64,000 nt of DNA from assembly GCF_036169555.1 (NCBI RefSeq), contig NZ_CP108032.1, positions 2,480,001-2,544,000 of the forward strand, written 5' to 3'. Shown here piece by piece: positions 33,361-41,320 of the stretch. A program made the position numbers and the translations under genes. How positions within the stretch are numbered: position 1 is the stretch's first letter; each line of letters opens with the position of its first letter. The stretch is from Streptomyces sp. NBC_00306. Its GTDB lineage: Bacteria; Actinomycetota; Actinomycetes; Streptomycetales; Streptomycetaceae. The notes under the pieces were generated by a model. The model worked only from the letters and a program-made list of their open reading frames with translations. It searched no databases and was not told the DNA's origin.

Positions 33361-34380
33361 CTAGCGGGTGAGGGAAACGATCATCTTTCCGGTGTTCTCA
33401 CCGCGGAGCAGGCCGACGAAGGCGTCGTAGCCGTTCTCGATGCCCTCGACGACGGTCTCGTTGTACTTGAGCTCACCGGAGGCGATCCAGCCGGCGACGT
33501 CCTTCACGAACTGCGGCGCGAGGTCGTTGTGGTCGTTGACGAGCATGCCCTGGAGGCGCAGGCGCTTGCCGATGACCAGGGCGAGGTTGCGCGGGCCGGG
33601 GGCCGCCTCGGTGTTGTTGTACTGGGCGATCATGCCGCAGATGGTGGCGCGGCCGTGCACGTTGAACGAGGAGAGCGCGGCTTCGAGGTGCTCGCCGCCG
33701 ACGTTGTCGAAGTAGACGTCGATGCCGTCGGGGGCGGCTTCCTTCAGCTGCTGGGCGACGGGGCCGTTCTTGTAGTTGAACGCGGCGTCGAAGCCGTACT
33801 CCTCGACGAGGAGCTTGACCTTCTCGTCGGAGCCTGCCGAGCCGATGACGCGGGAGGCGCCCTTGATCCGGGCCAGCTGGCCGACCTGGCTCCCCACCGC
33901 TCCGGCCGCGCCGGAGACGAAGACGGCGTCGCCCTCCTTGAAGGAGGCCACCTCGAAGAGACCGGCGTAGGCGGTGAGGCCGGGCATGCCGAGGACGCCG
34001 AGGTAGGCCGAGAGCGGGGCGACGGAGCCGTCGACCTTGGTGGCGTGCTTCGCGGGGACATCCGCGTACTCGCGCCAGCCGAGGCCGTGCAGGACGTGGT
34101 CGCCGACGGCGAAGCCCTCGGCGTTGGAGGCGATGACCTCGCCGACCGCGCCGCCCTCCATGGGACGGTCGAGCTGGAAGGGCGGGGTGTACGACTTCAC
34201 GTCGTTCATCCGGCCGCGCATGTACGGGTCGACCGAGAAGTACAGGTTGCGGACGAGGACGCGGCCCTCGGCCGGCTCCGACACCGGCACCTCACGCAGG
34301 GCGAAGTCCTCCGCCTTGGGCCAGCCGTGCGGGCGGGCGACGAGGTGCCATTCACGGCTGGTCTCCGGAAGTGCGGACAT
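33361..34380 (-). CDS. Zinc-independent NADP-dependent oxidoreductase (MDR, PTGR/CurA-like)
   Basis: Predicted 339-residue medium-chain dehydrogenase/reductase. The N-terminal GroES-like part has VDPYMRGRMNDVKSYTPPF, and the nucleotide fold has FVSGAAGAVGSQVGQLARI; no zinc-binding cysteines are present. The pattern YFDNVGGEHLEAAL and the NLALVIGKRLRLQGMLV segment match the leukotriene B4 12-hydroxydehydrogenase/alkenal reductase group, which reduces alpha,beta-unsaturated carbonyls. It is divergent from a MarR gene across a 90-bp region with an inverted repeat and thus probably under its repression. Detoxification of electrophiles fits the neighbouring ohr gene. Confidence 0.9.
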   Translation of the reverse strand: MSALPETSREWHLVARPHGWPKAEDFALREVPVSEPAEGRVLVRNLYFSVDPYMRGRMNDVKSYTPPFQLDRPMEGGAVGEVIASNAEGFAVGDHVLHGLGWREYADVPAKHATKVDGSVAPLSAYLGVLGMPGLTAYAGLFEVASFKEGDAVFVSGAAGAVGSQVGQLARIKGASRVIGSAGSDEKVKLLVEEYGFDAAFNYKNGPVAQQLKEAAPDGIDVYFDNVGGEHLEAALSSFNVHGRATICGMIAQYNNTEAAPGPRNLALVIGKRLRLQGMLVNDHNDLAPQFVKDVAGWIASGELKYNETVVEGIENGYDAFVGLLRGENTGKMIVSLTR

Positions 34381-34406
34381 GCTGCGTTCCTCCTAGAAAA
34401 GCTTCA

Positions 34407-34463
34407 CTACCTGAAACAACCATGCGCAGCGATATTTCATGTTGTCAAGTAACCGGGTACCCT
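34407..34463. promoter_or_regulatory. Candidate MarR operator and MarR promoter
   Basis: CTACCTGAAACAACCATG (34407-34424) and CATGTTGTCAAGTAAC (34438-34453) form an imperfect inverted repeat between the divergent oxidoreductase and MarR genes. TACCCT (34458-34463) lies exactly 7 bp before the MarR ATG at 34471. Confidence 0.5.
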
Positions 34464-34470
34464 GGCGTCC

Positions 34471-34914
34471 ATGGCCACCCCACGTACCGATCCCCTGACC
34501 GTCGAGGTCGTCGACCTCATCGGCTCCGTCGTGGCCCGGTACTACACGGAGTACGAGCAGGTCGCGGCCCAGCACTCGCTGACCGGCGCGCAGGCGCGCG
34601 TCCTCGGGCTGCTCACGCTGGAGCCCATGCCGATGCGGCGTATCGCCGTGAAGCTGAAGTGCGAGCCGTCGAACATCACCGGCATCGTGGACCGGCTGGA
34701 GAGCCGCGGGCTGGTGGAGCGCCGGCCGGACGCGAACGACCGCCGGGTCAAGCTCGCCGCCCCCACCGACGACGGTCTGGAGACGGCGCGGCGGCTGCGG
34801 GAGTCACTGGACTTCGCCCGTGAGCCTCTGGCGCAGCTGACGGACGAGGAGCGGACCGTTCTGCGGGACCTGCTCAGGCGGATGCTCGGCGAGGACGCCG
34901 CGGCGACGGGCTGA
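34471..34914 (+). CDS. MarR family regulator
   Basis: Predicted 147-residue winged-helix repressor. The DNA-binding unit is MRRIAVKLKCEPSNITGIVD followed by the wing RLESRGLVERRPDANDRRVK with the conserved D-x-R-x-K/R. The single cysteine (LKCEPS) lies in the recognition region, not at the N-terminal position used by OhrR, so a different signal is likely. A TACCCT box is 7 bp before the ATG, indicating leaderless translation. Divergent transcription from the alkenal-reductase-like gene suggests it represses that gene. The following 176 bp (34915-35090) contain no gene I can support. Confidence 0.88.
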   Translation: MATPRTDPLTVEVVDLIGSVVARYYTEYEQVAAQHSLTGAQARVLGLLTLEPMPMRRIAVKLKCEPSNITGIVDRLESRGLVERRPDANDRRVKLAAPTDDGLETARRLRESLDFAREPLAQLTDEERTVLRDLLRRMLGEDAAATG

Positions 34915-35090
34915 GCGCGGACCGGGGCGCGGGTCCCCGGTGTGCGGAGCCGCGGGTCATGGAGACCCGGGACACGGAACCGACGGAACGGAAGCCCGGG
35001 GCGCGGGATCGCGGTGCCCTGCCCCCTGGCGCGCGGACGGCGCACGGGTCACGGCCGACGGAACCCAGCCCACCGGAACCGGAACACGGC

Positions 35091-35804
35091 TCACAGGCAC
35101 CAGAAGAGGAACCGGTTGCAGGTCGGCGTGGGGGTTGGCGACGGCGTGGGGGTGCCGGGCGCGGGGTTCGTGGGCGACCCGCCGCCGGGGCCGGACGACT
35201 CGCTCGGCTGCGCGGAGGACGACGGCGACTGATCGGGATCGGACGGCTCGTCGGCCCGCGACGAAGGCGGCGGGCCGTTCCCCTCGCCCGGATCCTCCCC
35301 GGCAGGACTGCCCGTGCCGGCGGTCCCCGCGACGGTGACGGTGGAGGTGGGCCGTGCGGATGTGGCCGAGGTCTCGACCGGCTGCTCGGTGACGCCGTCG
35401 GGACCCTCCGGGCTCTCGTTCGCCTCCGGAGGCAGCGGAGCGAACTCCGTCTCCTCGCTGTCCGCTTCCTTCACGGCCGTCGCCGCTCCGTCGTCGCCCG
35501 GGTTCTCCAGGGCCAGTTCGGCGAGGCTCAGCGCACCGGCCGCGAGCACCAGACCGACGACGCCGATGAGCACCTTGCGGCCACGCCGCTTGCGCCCCCG
35601 TCGGCCCGAGGACTTCGGACGCGCAGGGGCCTGGCGGCGCGAACGCCGATGACCCGCCGGCGCGGACACCTCGTCCAACTCGAGGACGTGCTCCGCCGCG
35701 GGGGCGCTGGGGCTTCGATGCCTGAGCTCCTCGACGGGCGTGCCGCAGCCTGCACAGGCCAGGGCGCCGTTGAGGTGCCGTCGACACTGGTAGCAGTAAT
35801 CCAT
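35091..35804 (-). CDS. Zinc-ribbon single-pass membrane protein (SCO2400-like)
   Basis: Predicted 237-residue protein. The N-terminus has two CxxC-type pairs (YCYQCRRHLNGALACAGCG), forming a zinc ribbon. A strongly basic stretch (RSRRQAPARPKSSGRRGRKR) is followed by one transmembrane helix (VLIGVVGLVLAAGALSLAEL) and a 110-residue Pro/Ser/Glu/Thr-rich extracellular tail ending CNRFLFWCL. This layout, with the cytosolic ribbon and a disordered exterior tail, fits what is called the SCO2400 family in Streptomyces; I recall the name but cannot verify it here. Function unknown; a protein-interaction or signalling role is possible. Confidence 0.78.
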   Translation of the reverse strand: MDYCYQCRRHLNGALACAGCGTPVEELRHRSPSAPAAEHVLELDEVSAPAGHRRSRRQAPARPKSSGRRGRKRRGRKVLIGVVGLVLAAGALSLAELALENPGDDGAATAVKEADSEETEFAPLPPEANESPEGPDGVTEQPVETSATSARPTSTVTVAGTAGTGSPAGEDPGEGNGPPPSSRADEPSDPDQSPSSSAQPSESSGPGGGSPTNPAPGTPTPSPTPTPTCNRFLFWCL

Positions 35805-35937
35805 GGCGCCCGCAGATTATGCGGCGAGGGTGGGCCAGAGGTGAATGAGACTGTGAGGATCTTGTGTGGAATCTTCACTTCCGCGGCGCGTCCGGTCGCC
35901 CGGTTGACGACGCGTCGCGTCCGGTCCGCGGGGCAGG

Positions 35938-36504
35938 ATGTCGGACATGACCGCAGCCGCACCCTTCGGGCCTCACGACTTCCAACTGGTCCTCCTGCGC
36001 CGGATGGCCGACCACCAGCCGGAGTTGGTGGAGGCGGCGCGCCGGGAACTGGGCGCGTCGATCGCCGACATGCGCGAGGCGAACCGCCGCTGGCAGGCGA
36101 TGGTGCGCTCACCGCGCGGACGGGGTGCCCTCTCCCGCTACCGCTCGGTGCTCGGACCTGCCGAGCGCACCGAACGCCGCCGGATCGGCGACCTGGAGTG
36201 CGACGCCCACCAGTGGCGCGTACCGCTCTGGCCGGACCTGCGCTTCGAGGTGATGGCCGCGGACGGCGGAGCGGTGTGGAACGAGTGGCTGGTCCGTGCC
36301 CCCGGCACCCCGGGCCCCGAGCTGCGGACCCGGGAGGACCTCACCGCCTGGTCGTGCACGGTGGACGAGGCGGCCCGCGCTTTCCCCCCGGCCCGCCCCA
36401 TGGAGGGATCGGCCCCGACCCGCTGGCAGCTGCGGCTGACGCTTCCTGACGGACAGCCATGTGTGGCGGAGTTCTGCTGGGGGCTGCTTCAGCGGTTGCT
36501 CTAG
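35938..36504 (+). CDS. Hypothetical protein with duplicated 3' end
   Basis: Predicted 188-residue soluble protein with no recognised family. The first 90 residues are helical and charged (LVEAARRELGASIADMREAN then RRWQAMVRSP); the rest has tryptophan-rich strands (WPDLRFEVMAADGGAVWNEW and WQLRLTLPDGQPCVAEFCWG). Two in-frame ATGs (35938 and 35947) are possible. From base 36334 on, the gene is part of a tandem duplication: the 57 C-terminal codons and 86 bp of downstream sequence recur at 36591-36850. No function is proposed. Confidence 0.7.
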   Translation: MSDMTAAAPFGPHDFQLVLLRRMADHQPELVEAARRELGASIADMREANRRWQAMVRSPRGRGALSRYRSVLGPAERTERRRIGDLECDAHQWRVPLWPDLRFEVMAADGGAVWNEWLVRAPGTPGPELRTREDLTAWSCTVDEAARAFPPARPMEGSAPTRWQLRLTLPDGQPCVAEFCWGLLQRLL

Positions 36505-36850
36505 CGACGACCACCGCGCGCCGGCCCGCCCCGACGATCGGCGTACCCTCCCGGCCGCGGGACGACATGAGCGCGCGGATGCCGCCCGGCGAGGACCTCA
36601 CGGCCTGGTCGTGCACGGTGGACGAGGCGGCCCGCGCCTTTCCTCCGGCTCGCCCGATGGAGGGATCGGCCCCGACCCGCTGGCAGCTGCGGCTGACGCT
36701 TCCTGACGGACAGACATGTGTGGCGGAGTTCTGCTGGGGGCTGCTGCTTCAGCGGTTGCTCCAGCGACGACCACCGCGCGCCGGCCCGCCCCGACGATCG
36801 GGGTACCGCCCCGGCCACCGGACGACATGAGCGCGCGGATGCCGCCCGGC
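36334..36850 (+). repeat. Tandem duplication (257/260 bp) of the hypothetical gene's 3' end
   Basis: Copy 1 (36334-36590) and copy 2 (36591-36850) are about 95 percent identical. Of eight differences in the coding part, six are synonymous third-base changes; the others are a Pro-to-Thr change and the loss of the TAG stop (to CAG), plus one in-frame 3-bp insertion. The remaining differences lie in the non-coding 3' part. The duplication accounts for most of the 485-bp interval before the next gene. Confidence 0.92.
36591..36830 (+). pseudogene. Fragment of a second copy of the hypothetical gene
   Basis: The second copy re-encodes the C-terminal segment beginning EDLTAWSCTVDEAARAFPPA in a different frame from the first gene. 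It has no ribosome-binding site or natural start of its own (ATG 36567 and 36579 are the nearest) and runs past the former stop to TGA at 36830. It is best seen as a gene remnant, though the synonymous changes show that it was under coding selection at some time. Confidence 0.6.
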
Positions 36851-36989
36851 CCGGCAACGCCCACCCCCCGAATGGGCGCACAGATCTGGCGGATCGTCAG
36901 CTTCGTACCCCCGACCGGCTCACCCAGCGCGCGCACTGCTCCCGGCGACCGCACGATGCCATCACGAACCGCACTCGGGAGGATCTGCC

Positions 36990-38039
36990 GTGACCGTCAG
37001 TCTTGAGCAGTTGCGCCGTTGCCATGTCGCCGTCGACCTGGGAGCCGCACGGACCAGGGTCTTCGTGAAGGGCGCCGGACTCGTCGTCGACGAGCCGAGC
37101 GTCGCCGCCGTGAACACCCGTACAGGCGCGCTGATCGCGGTCGGCGCGCTCGCCGAGAAGATGACGGGCCGTACGCCCGACTACATCCGCGTCGTCCGGC
37201 CCGTCTCCGGCGGCACGGTCGTCGACATCGAGATGGCCCAGCGGATGCTCCGTCACCTTCTGGGCGAGAAGCTGCGCCGGCAGCTGCGCCGCAAGCCGCG
37301 GCTGCGCGCCGCCGCCTGCACACCGCACGACAGCGACCCGCTGGCGCAGCGCGCCGCGGTCGAGACCCTGGTCGGCCTCGGTGCCCGCCGGGTGGAGCTC
37401 GTCGACACCCTGATCGCGGCGGCCGTCGGCTGCGGGCTGCCCGTGGAGCAGCCGACCGCGAGCATGATCATCGTGTGCGGTGCGGCGACCACCCAGATCG
37501 CCGTGCTCTCGCTCGGCGCGATCGTCACCGCCGAGCGGATCCCCGTGGGCGGCAACGCCATCGACTACGCGGTCATCCAGCACCTGCGCCACCAGCACGA
37601 GCTGATGCTGCCGAGCCAGTCGGTACGCCCCCTGCAACTCGCCCTGCGCGGCAACGGACTGACCCCTCAGGGGCCGGCTTCGACCGAGATCCACGGGCGG
37701 GACGTGGCCACCGGCCTCGCGCGTTCCGTGCGGGTCGACACCGCCGCCGTGCGGGACGCCATCCACACCCCGCTGACCTCCGTGCTCGACGGGATCGGCA
37801 AGGTCCTGCGGGACTGCCCGCCCGACCTGGTCGCCGACCTCGCGGAGCGGGGCATCATGATGGTCGGCGGTTCGGCGCTGCTGCCAGGCCTGGACGAGAT
37901 GCTGCACGAGGCCACCGGTATGCCGGTCCAGATCGCCGAACGCCCCGACATCTGTGCCGTACTGGGTCTCGGCGCGATGCTGGAGGGCAAGGTCCAGCCG
38001 CTGCTCCTCAACCCGCTGGCCGAGGCCGAGGCCGGCTGA
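36990..38039 (+). CDS. MreB/Mbl-like actin homologue with degraded ATPase motifs
   Basis: Predicted 349-residue actin-fold protein of the rod-shape-determining family. The first phosphate loop is recognisable (HVAVDLGAARTRVFVKGAGL, then VDEPSVAAV), and late family segments are present (ERIPVGGNAIDYAV, MMVGGSALLPGLDEML). However, the usual catalytic IEEP is VDTL, and the second phosphate motif DIGGGTTE is replaced by VCGAATTQ, so nucleotide hydrolysis is doubtful. GTG 36990 follows GGGAGGATCTGCC. The kinase-like gene starts 30 bp downstream. In Streptomyces, MreB and Mbl act in spore wall synthesis rather than hyphal growth (established), which is the likely setting. Confidence 0.82.
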   Translation: MTVSLEQLRRCHVAVDLGAARTRVFVKGAGLVVDEPSVAAVNTRTGALIAVGALAEKMTGRTPDYIRVVRPVSGGTVVDIEMAQRMLRHLLGEKLRRQLRRKPRLRAAACTPHDSDPLAQRAAVETLVGLGARRVELVDTLIAAAVGCGLPVEQPTASMIIVCGAATTQIAVLSLGAIVTAERIPVGGNAIDYAVIQHLRHQHELMLPSQSVRPLQLALRGNGLTPQGPASTEIHGRDVATGLARSVRVDTAAVRDAIHTPLTSVLDGIGKVLRDCPPDLVADLAERGIMMVGGSALLPGLDEMLHEATGMPVQIAERPDICAVLGLGAMLEGKVQPLLLNPLAEAEAG

Positions 38040-38068
38040 GGCAGGGAGCGGGACGAGGGCGGCCCGCG

Positions 38069-39679
38069 GTGGGCGAGGCGGGGCCGGCACGACGTCTCAC
38101 GATGCTGCTGGAGGCCGTGCTCAGTGTCGGTACCGACCTCGAACTGCACACGACCCTCCAGCACATCGTCGACTCCGCGGCCGGTCTCACCCGGGCGGGC
38201 CACGGCGCTCTCGGGGTCCTCGACCCCGAGAGCGGGACGATCACCGAGCTCTACACCGCCGGCGCGGCCGCCCGGACGGAGGACGACGAGGGCTGCCTCT
38301 CGTCCGGCGGCGGCCCGGCCGACCCCCTGCCGGCCGGGGACGACGACGGCCTCATCAGCGCCTTCATGCGGGATCCGCTGCTGCCGAGCCCCGACGACCC
38401 CGCCCAGGCGCCCTCGCCCGGCGCTCCCGGCGGCCGTCCCGGGACGTACCTCTACCTCAGGGTTCCGATCCGGGTGCGCACCCAGGACTTCGGGCTCCTC
38501 TGCCTGACCGACCGGCGTGACGGCTCCTTCACCGAGGACGACGTCGCTCTGCTGCGGATGCTCGCCGCACAGGCGGGTATCGCGATCGGCAACGCCCGGC
38601 TGTACGAGAGCGCACGGCAGCGGGAGCGCTGGATCGAGGGCGCGGCCGCCGTCACGACCGCGCTGCTCACCGGCGAGAGTGCCCAGGACGCCCTGGGCAC
38701 GGTCGCCGAACAGGCCCGCGTCCTCGCCGACGCCTCGGCGGGTGTCGTGCTCCAGCCCACCAAGGACGGTGGAATGGAGATCGTCGCCGCGTCCACGGCC
38801 GACGACCCCGGTGACATCGTCGGCACCACCATCGCGCCCGGGTCGCCGGTGCTCGTCCAACTCCTCGGCGGTGAACCGGTGTTCATCGACGACTCGGCGA
38901 CCGATCCACGGATGACCACCCATGTCCGCAGCCGGTTCGGACCGTCGATGATGCTGCCGCTGCAGAGCGGCGGTCGGCTGATCGGCACCCTCGCACTGCC
39001 GCGCCGGCGGCACGGCCCTCCCTACACGGCGGCCGAACGGCTGCTGGCGACCCGGTTCGCCTCGCACGCCGCGCTGGCGCTGGTCCTGGCGGACGCGCAG
39101 CACAACCGCAAGCGGCTCGCGGTCTACGAGGACCGTGACCGTATCGCCCGGGACCTGCACGATCTCGTCGTCCAACGGCTGTTCGCCACCGAGATGATGC
39201 TGGAGTCGACGCGGCGGCGCGCACCGGACGACGAGAGCGACGAGCTGCTCGGCCGGGCCGTGGACGAGCTGGACTCCACGATCCAGGAGGTACGGACGGC
39301 GATCTTCGCGCTCCAGCAGCCGCCCGCCGACGCTCCGGCCGGCTTCCGCGACCGGGTACTGCGGGAGACCGCGGGGGCGGCCGCGCTGCTCGGCTTCCAG
39401 CCGTCCGTGCGGTTCCGGGGCGCGGTCGACGCCCTCGTACGGGAGCCGGCGGACCAGCAGCTGCTGGCCGCGCTGCGCGGTGCGCTGGCCGCGGCGTACC
39501 GGCGGCGGGACGTCTCCGCGATCGACGTGGAGGTGGACGCGACCGTGCCGCTGCCGGACGGACGGCCCGGGGTGCGGCTGGTGGTCACGGACGACGGGCG
39601 CCCCGGTGAGGGGGCCGGCAGGGAAGGGGACGGGGACGGCGGGCACGGTACGACGGTCACCTGGCAGGCGCCCCGGTAG
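38069..39679 (+). CDS. GAF-domain histidine kinase-like protein with degraded ATPase domain
   Basis: Predicted 536-residue soluble sensor. A first GAF domain spans about residues 25-185 (LLEAVLSVGTDLELHTTLQH start) and a second about 190-345. The dimerisation helix is intact: EDRDRIARDLHDLVVQRLFA, His near residue 364. The ATP-binding domain is abnormal: the N box expected as REALSNVARHA reads RGALAAAYRRRD, the G1 box is TDDGRPGEG, and the G2 loop appears deleted before GTTVTWQAP. It may be a pseudokinase. GTG 38069 is preferred, ATG 38102 is possible. It follows the MreB-like gene by 30 bp, so the two may be cotranscribed. Confidence 0.78.
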   Translation: MGEAGPARRLTMLLEAVLSVGTDLELHTTLQHIVDSAAGLTRAGHGALGVLDPESGTITELYTAGAAARTEDDEGCLSSGGGPADPLPAGDDDGLISAFMRDPLLPSPDDPAQAPSPGAPGGRPGTYLYLRVPIRVRTQDFGLLCLTDRRDGSFTEDDVALLRMLAAQAGIAIGNARLYESARQRERWIEGAAAVTTALLTGESAQDALGTVAEQARVLADASAGVVLQPTKDGGMEIVAASTADDPGDIVGTTIAPGSPVLVQLLGGEPVFIDDSATDPRMTTHVRSRFGPSMMLPLQSGGRLIGTLALPRRRHGPPYTAAERLLATRFASHAALALVLADAQHNRKRLAVYEDRDRIARDLHDLVVQRLFATEMMLESTRRRAPDDESDELLGRAVDELDSTIQEVRTAIFALQQPPADAPAGFRDRVLRETAGAAALLGFQPSVRFRGAVDALVREPADQQLLAALRGALAAAYRRRDVSAIDVEVDATVPLPDGRPGVRLVVTDDGRPGEGAGREGDGDGGHGTTVTWQAPR

Positions 39680-39883
39680 GGACCCCGCGGGAGTCCGCGG
39701 CACCCGCGTCGGGGCGGCCGCCCGTACCCGGTCAGGGGTGCCGTCCCACCGCCCGTGCCGTGATCCGGCGGGGGACAATGGTGTGTGCGAGGACCGGCTT
39801 GTGTGCGGTCGCGTGCGCCGGACATCAGGACGGCACGCGGCCCAGCGCGGCACAGACACGCTGCATCAGACGGAGGACGACGA

Positions 39884-41320
39884 GTGACTGACCTCTTCCC
39901 GGCGCTGACCGCCGGCTCGGACCGGCCCGCCCTGCGCTTCGGCGAACGCGGTCTGACCTACGGGGAACTCGCCGGCGCTGCGGGCTCGCTCGCCGTACGG
40001 ATCGGCGGAGCGTCCCGGATCGCACTGTGGGCGACGCCGACGCTGGAGACGGCGGTGGGAGTGGTGGCCGCACTGCTGGCCGGCGTGCCCGTCGTGCCGC
40101 TGAACCCGAGGACGGGAGAGCGCGAGCTGGCGCACATCCTCGCGGACAGCGAACCGGCGGCCGTCCTGGCCGCAGCGGGAGAGCAACTGCCGGACGGGCT
40201 GGACCGGTTGCAGCGCATCGACGTCCCGGTGACGGGGGACGCGGGACCGCCGCCCGCGGTGCCGTCCCCGGCCGACCCGGCCCTGATCGTCTACACCTCG
40301 GGGACCACCGGCGCGCCGAAGGGCGCCGTGCTCCCGCGCCGGGCGATCGCGGCGAGCCTGGACGCCCTGGAGGACGCCTGGGAGTGGACGGACGCCGATG
40401 TGCTGGTGCACGGGCTGCCGCTGTTCCATGTGCACGGACTGATCCTCGGCATCCTCGGCCCGCTGCGCCGGGGCGGACAGGTGCGGCACCTCGGCCGGTT
40501 CTCGTTGGAGGGCGTCATCCGTGAGCTGACGGACGGCGGCACGATGCTGTTCGGGGTGCCGACGATGTACCACCGACTGGCCGAATCACTCGACGACGAC
40601 CGGGAGTTGACGAAGGCGCTCGCGGGCGCGCGGCTGCTGGTGTCCGGCTCGGCGGCGCTGCCTGTGCACGACCAGACACGCATCCGTACGGCGACGGGCC
40701 GCCCGGTGATCGAGCGGTACGGCATGACCGAGACCCTGATGAACACGAGCGTCCGGGTCGACGGCGAACCGCGGCCGGGTTCCGTCGGGGTGCCGCTGCG
40801 GGGCGTGGAACTGCGGCTCGTCGAGGAGGACGGCACGCCGGTCACGGCGTACGACGGTGCGGCCATCGGCGAGATCCAGGTCCGCGGGGAGAACCTGTTC
40901 ACGGAGTATCTGAACCGGCCGGACGCCACCGCGGCGGCCTTCGACGGCGACTGGTTCCGCACCGGGGACATGGCGGTGCGCGACCCGGACGGGTATGTGC
41001 GGATCGTCGGCCGCAAGGCCACGGACCTGATCAAGAGCGGCGGTTACAAGATCGGCGCCGGCGAGATCGAGAACGCGCTGCTGGAGCACCCGGGCGTGCG
41101 GGAAGCCGCCGTCACCGGAGAGGCCGACGCCGATCTGGGCGAGCGGGTGGTGGCCTGGATCGTTCCGGTGGACGGCCAGTCGCCGCCGACCGAGGCCGAG
41201 TTGGCGGATCATGTGGCGGCCCAGCTCGCTCCGCACAAGAGGCCCCGGACGGTGCGCTTCCTCGACGCGCTGCCGCGCAACGACATGGGCAAGATCATGA
41301 AGCGGGCGCTGCATGGCTGA
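39884..41320 (+). CDS. matB: Malonyl-CoA synthetase (MatB-type)
   Basis: Predicted 478-residue acyl-adenylating enzyme that makes malonyl-CoA (or methylmalonyl-CoA) from the free diacid, ATP and CoA. The P-loop-like motif is VYTSGTTGAPKGAV, the A5 motif is ERYGMTETLMNTSV, the hinge is VGRKATDLIKSGGYKIGAGE, and the A10 lysine is in RNDMGKIMKRALHG. LPLFHVHGLILGILGPLRRG and the overall sequence agree closely with the Streptomyces coelicolor MatB protein as I recall it. GTG 39884 has GGAGG 8 nt upstream. It overlaps the carboxyltransferase gene by 8 bp, so both may supply malonyl/methylmalonyl-CoA. The 204 bp before it holds no gene. Confidence 0.9.
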   Translation: MTDLFPALTAGSDRPALRFGERGLTYGELAGAAGSLAVRIGGASRIALWATPTLETAVGVVAALLAGVPVVPLNPRTGERELAHILADSEPAAVLAAAGEQLPDGLDRLQRIDVPVTGDAGPPPAVPSPADPALIVYTSGTTGAPKGAVLPRRAIAASLDALEDAWEWTDADVLVHGLPLFHVHGLILGILGPLRRGGQVRHLGRFSLEGVIRELTDGGTMLFGVPTMYHRLAESLDDDRELTKALAGARLLVSGSAALPVHDQTRIRTATGRPVIERYGMTETLMNTSVRVDGEPRPGSVGVPLRGVELRLVEEDGTPVTAYDGAAIGEIQVRGENLFTEYLNRPDATAAAFDGDWFRTGDMAVRDPDGYVRIVGRKATDLIKSGGYKIGAGEIENALLEHPGVREAAVTGEADADLGERVVAWIVPVDGQSPPTEAELADHVAAQLAPHKRPRTVRFLDALPRNDMGKIMKRALHG

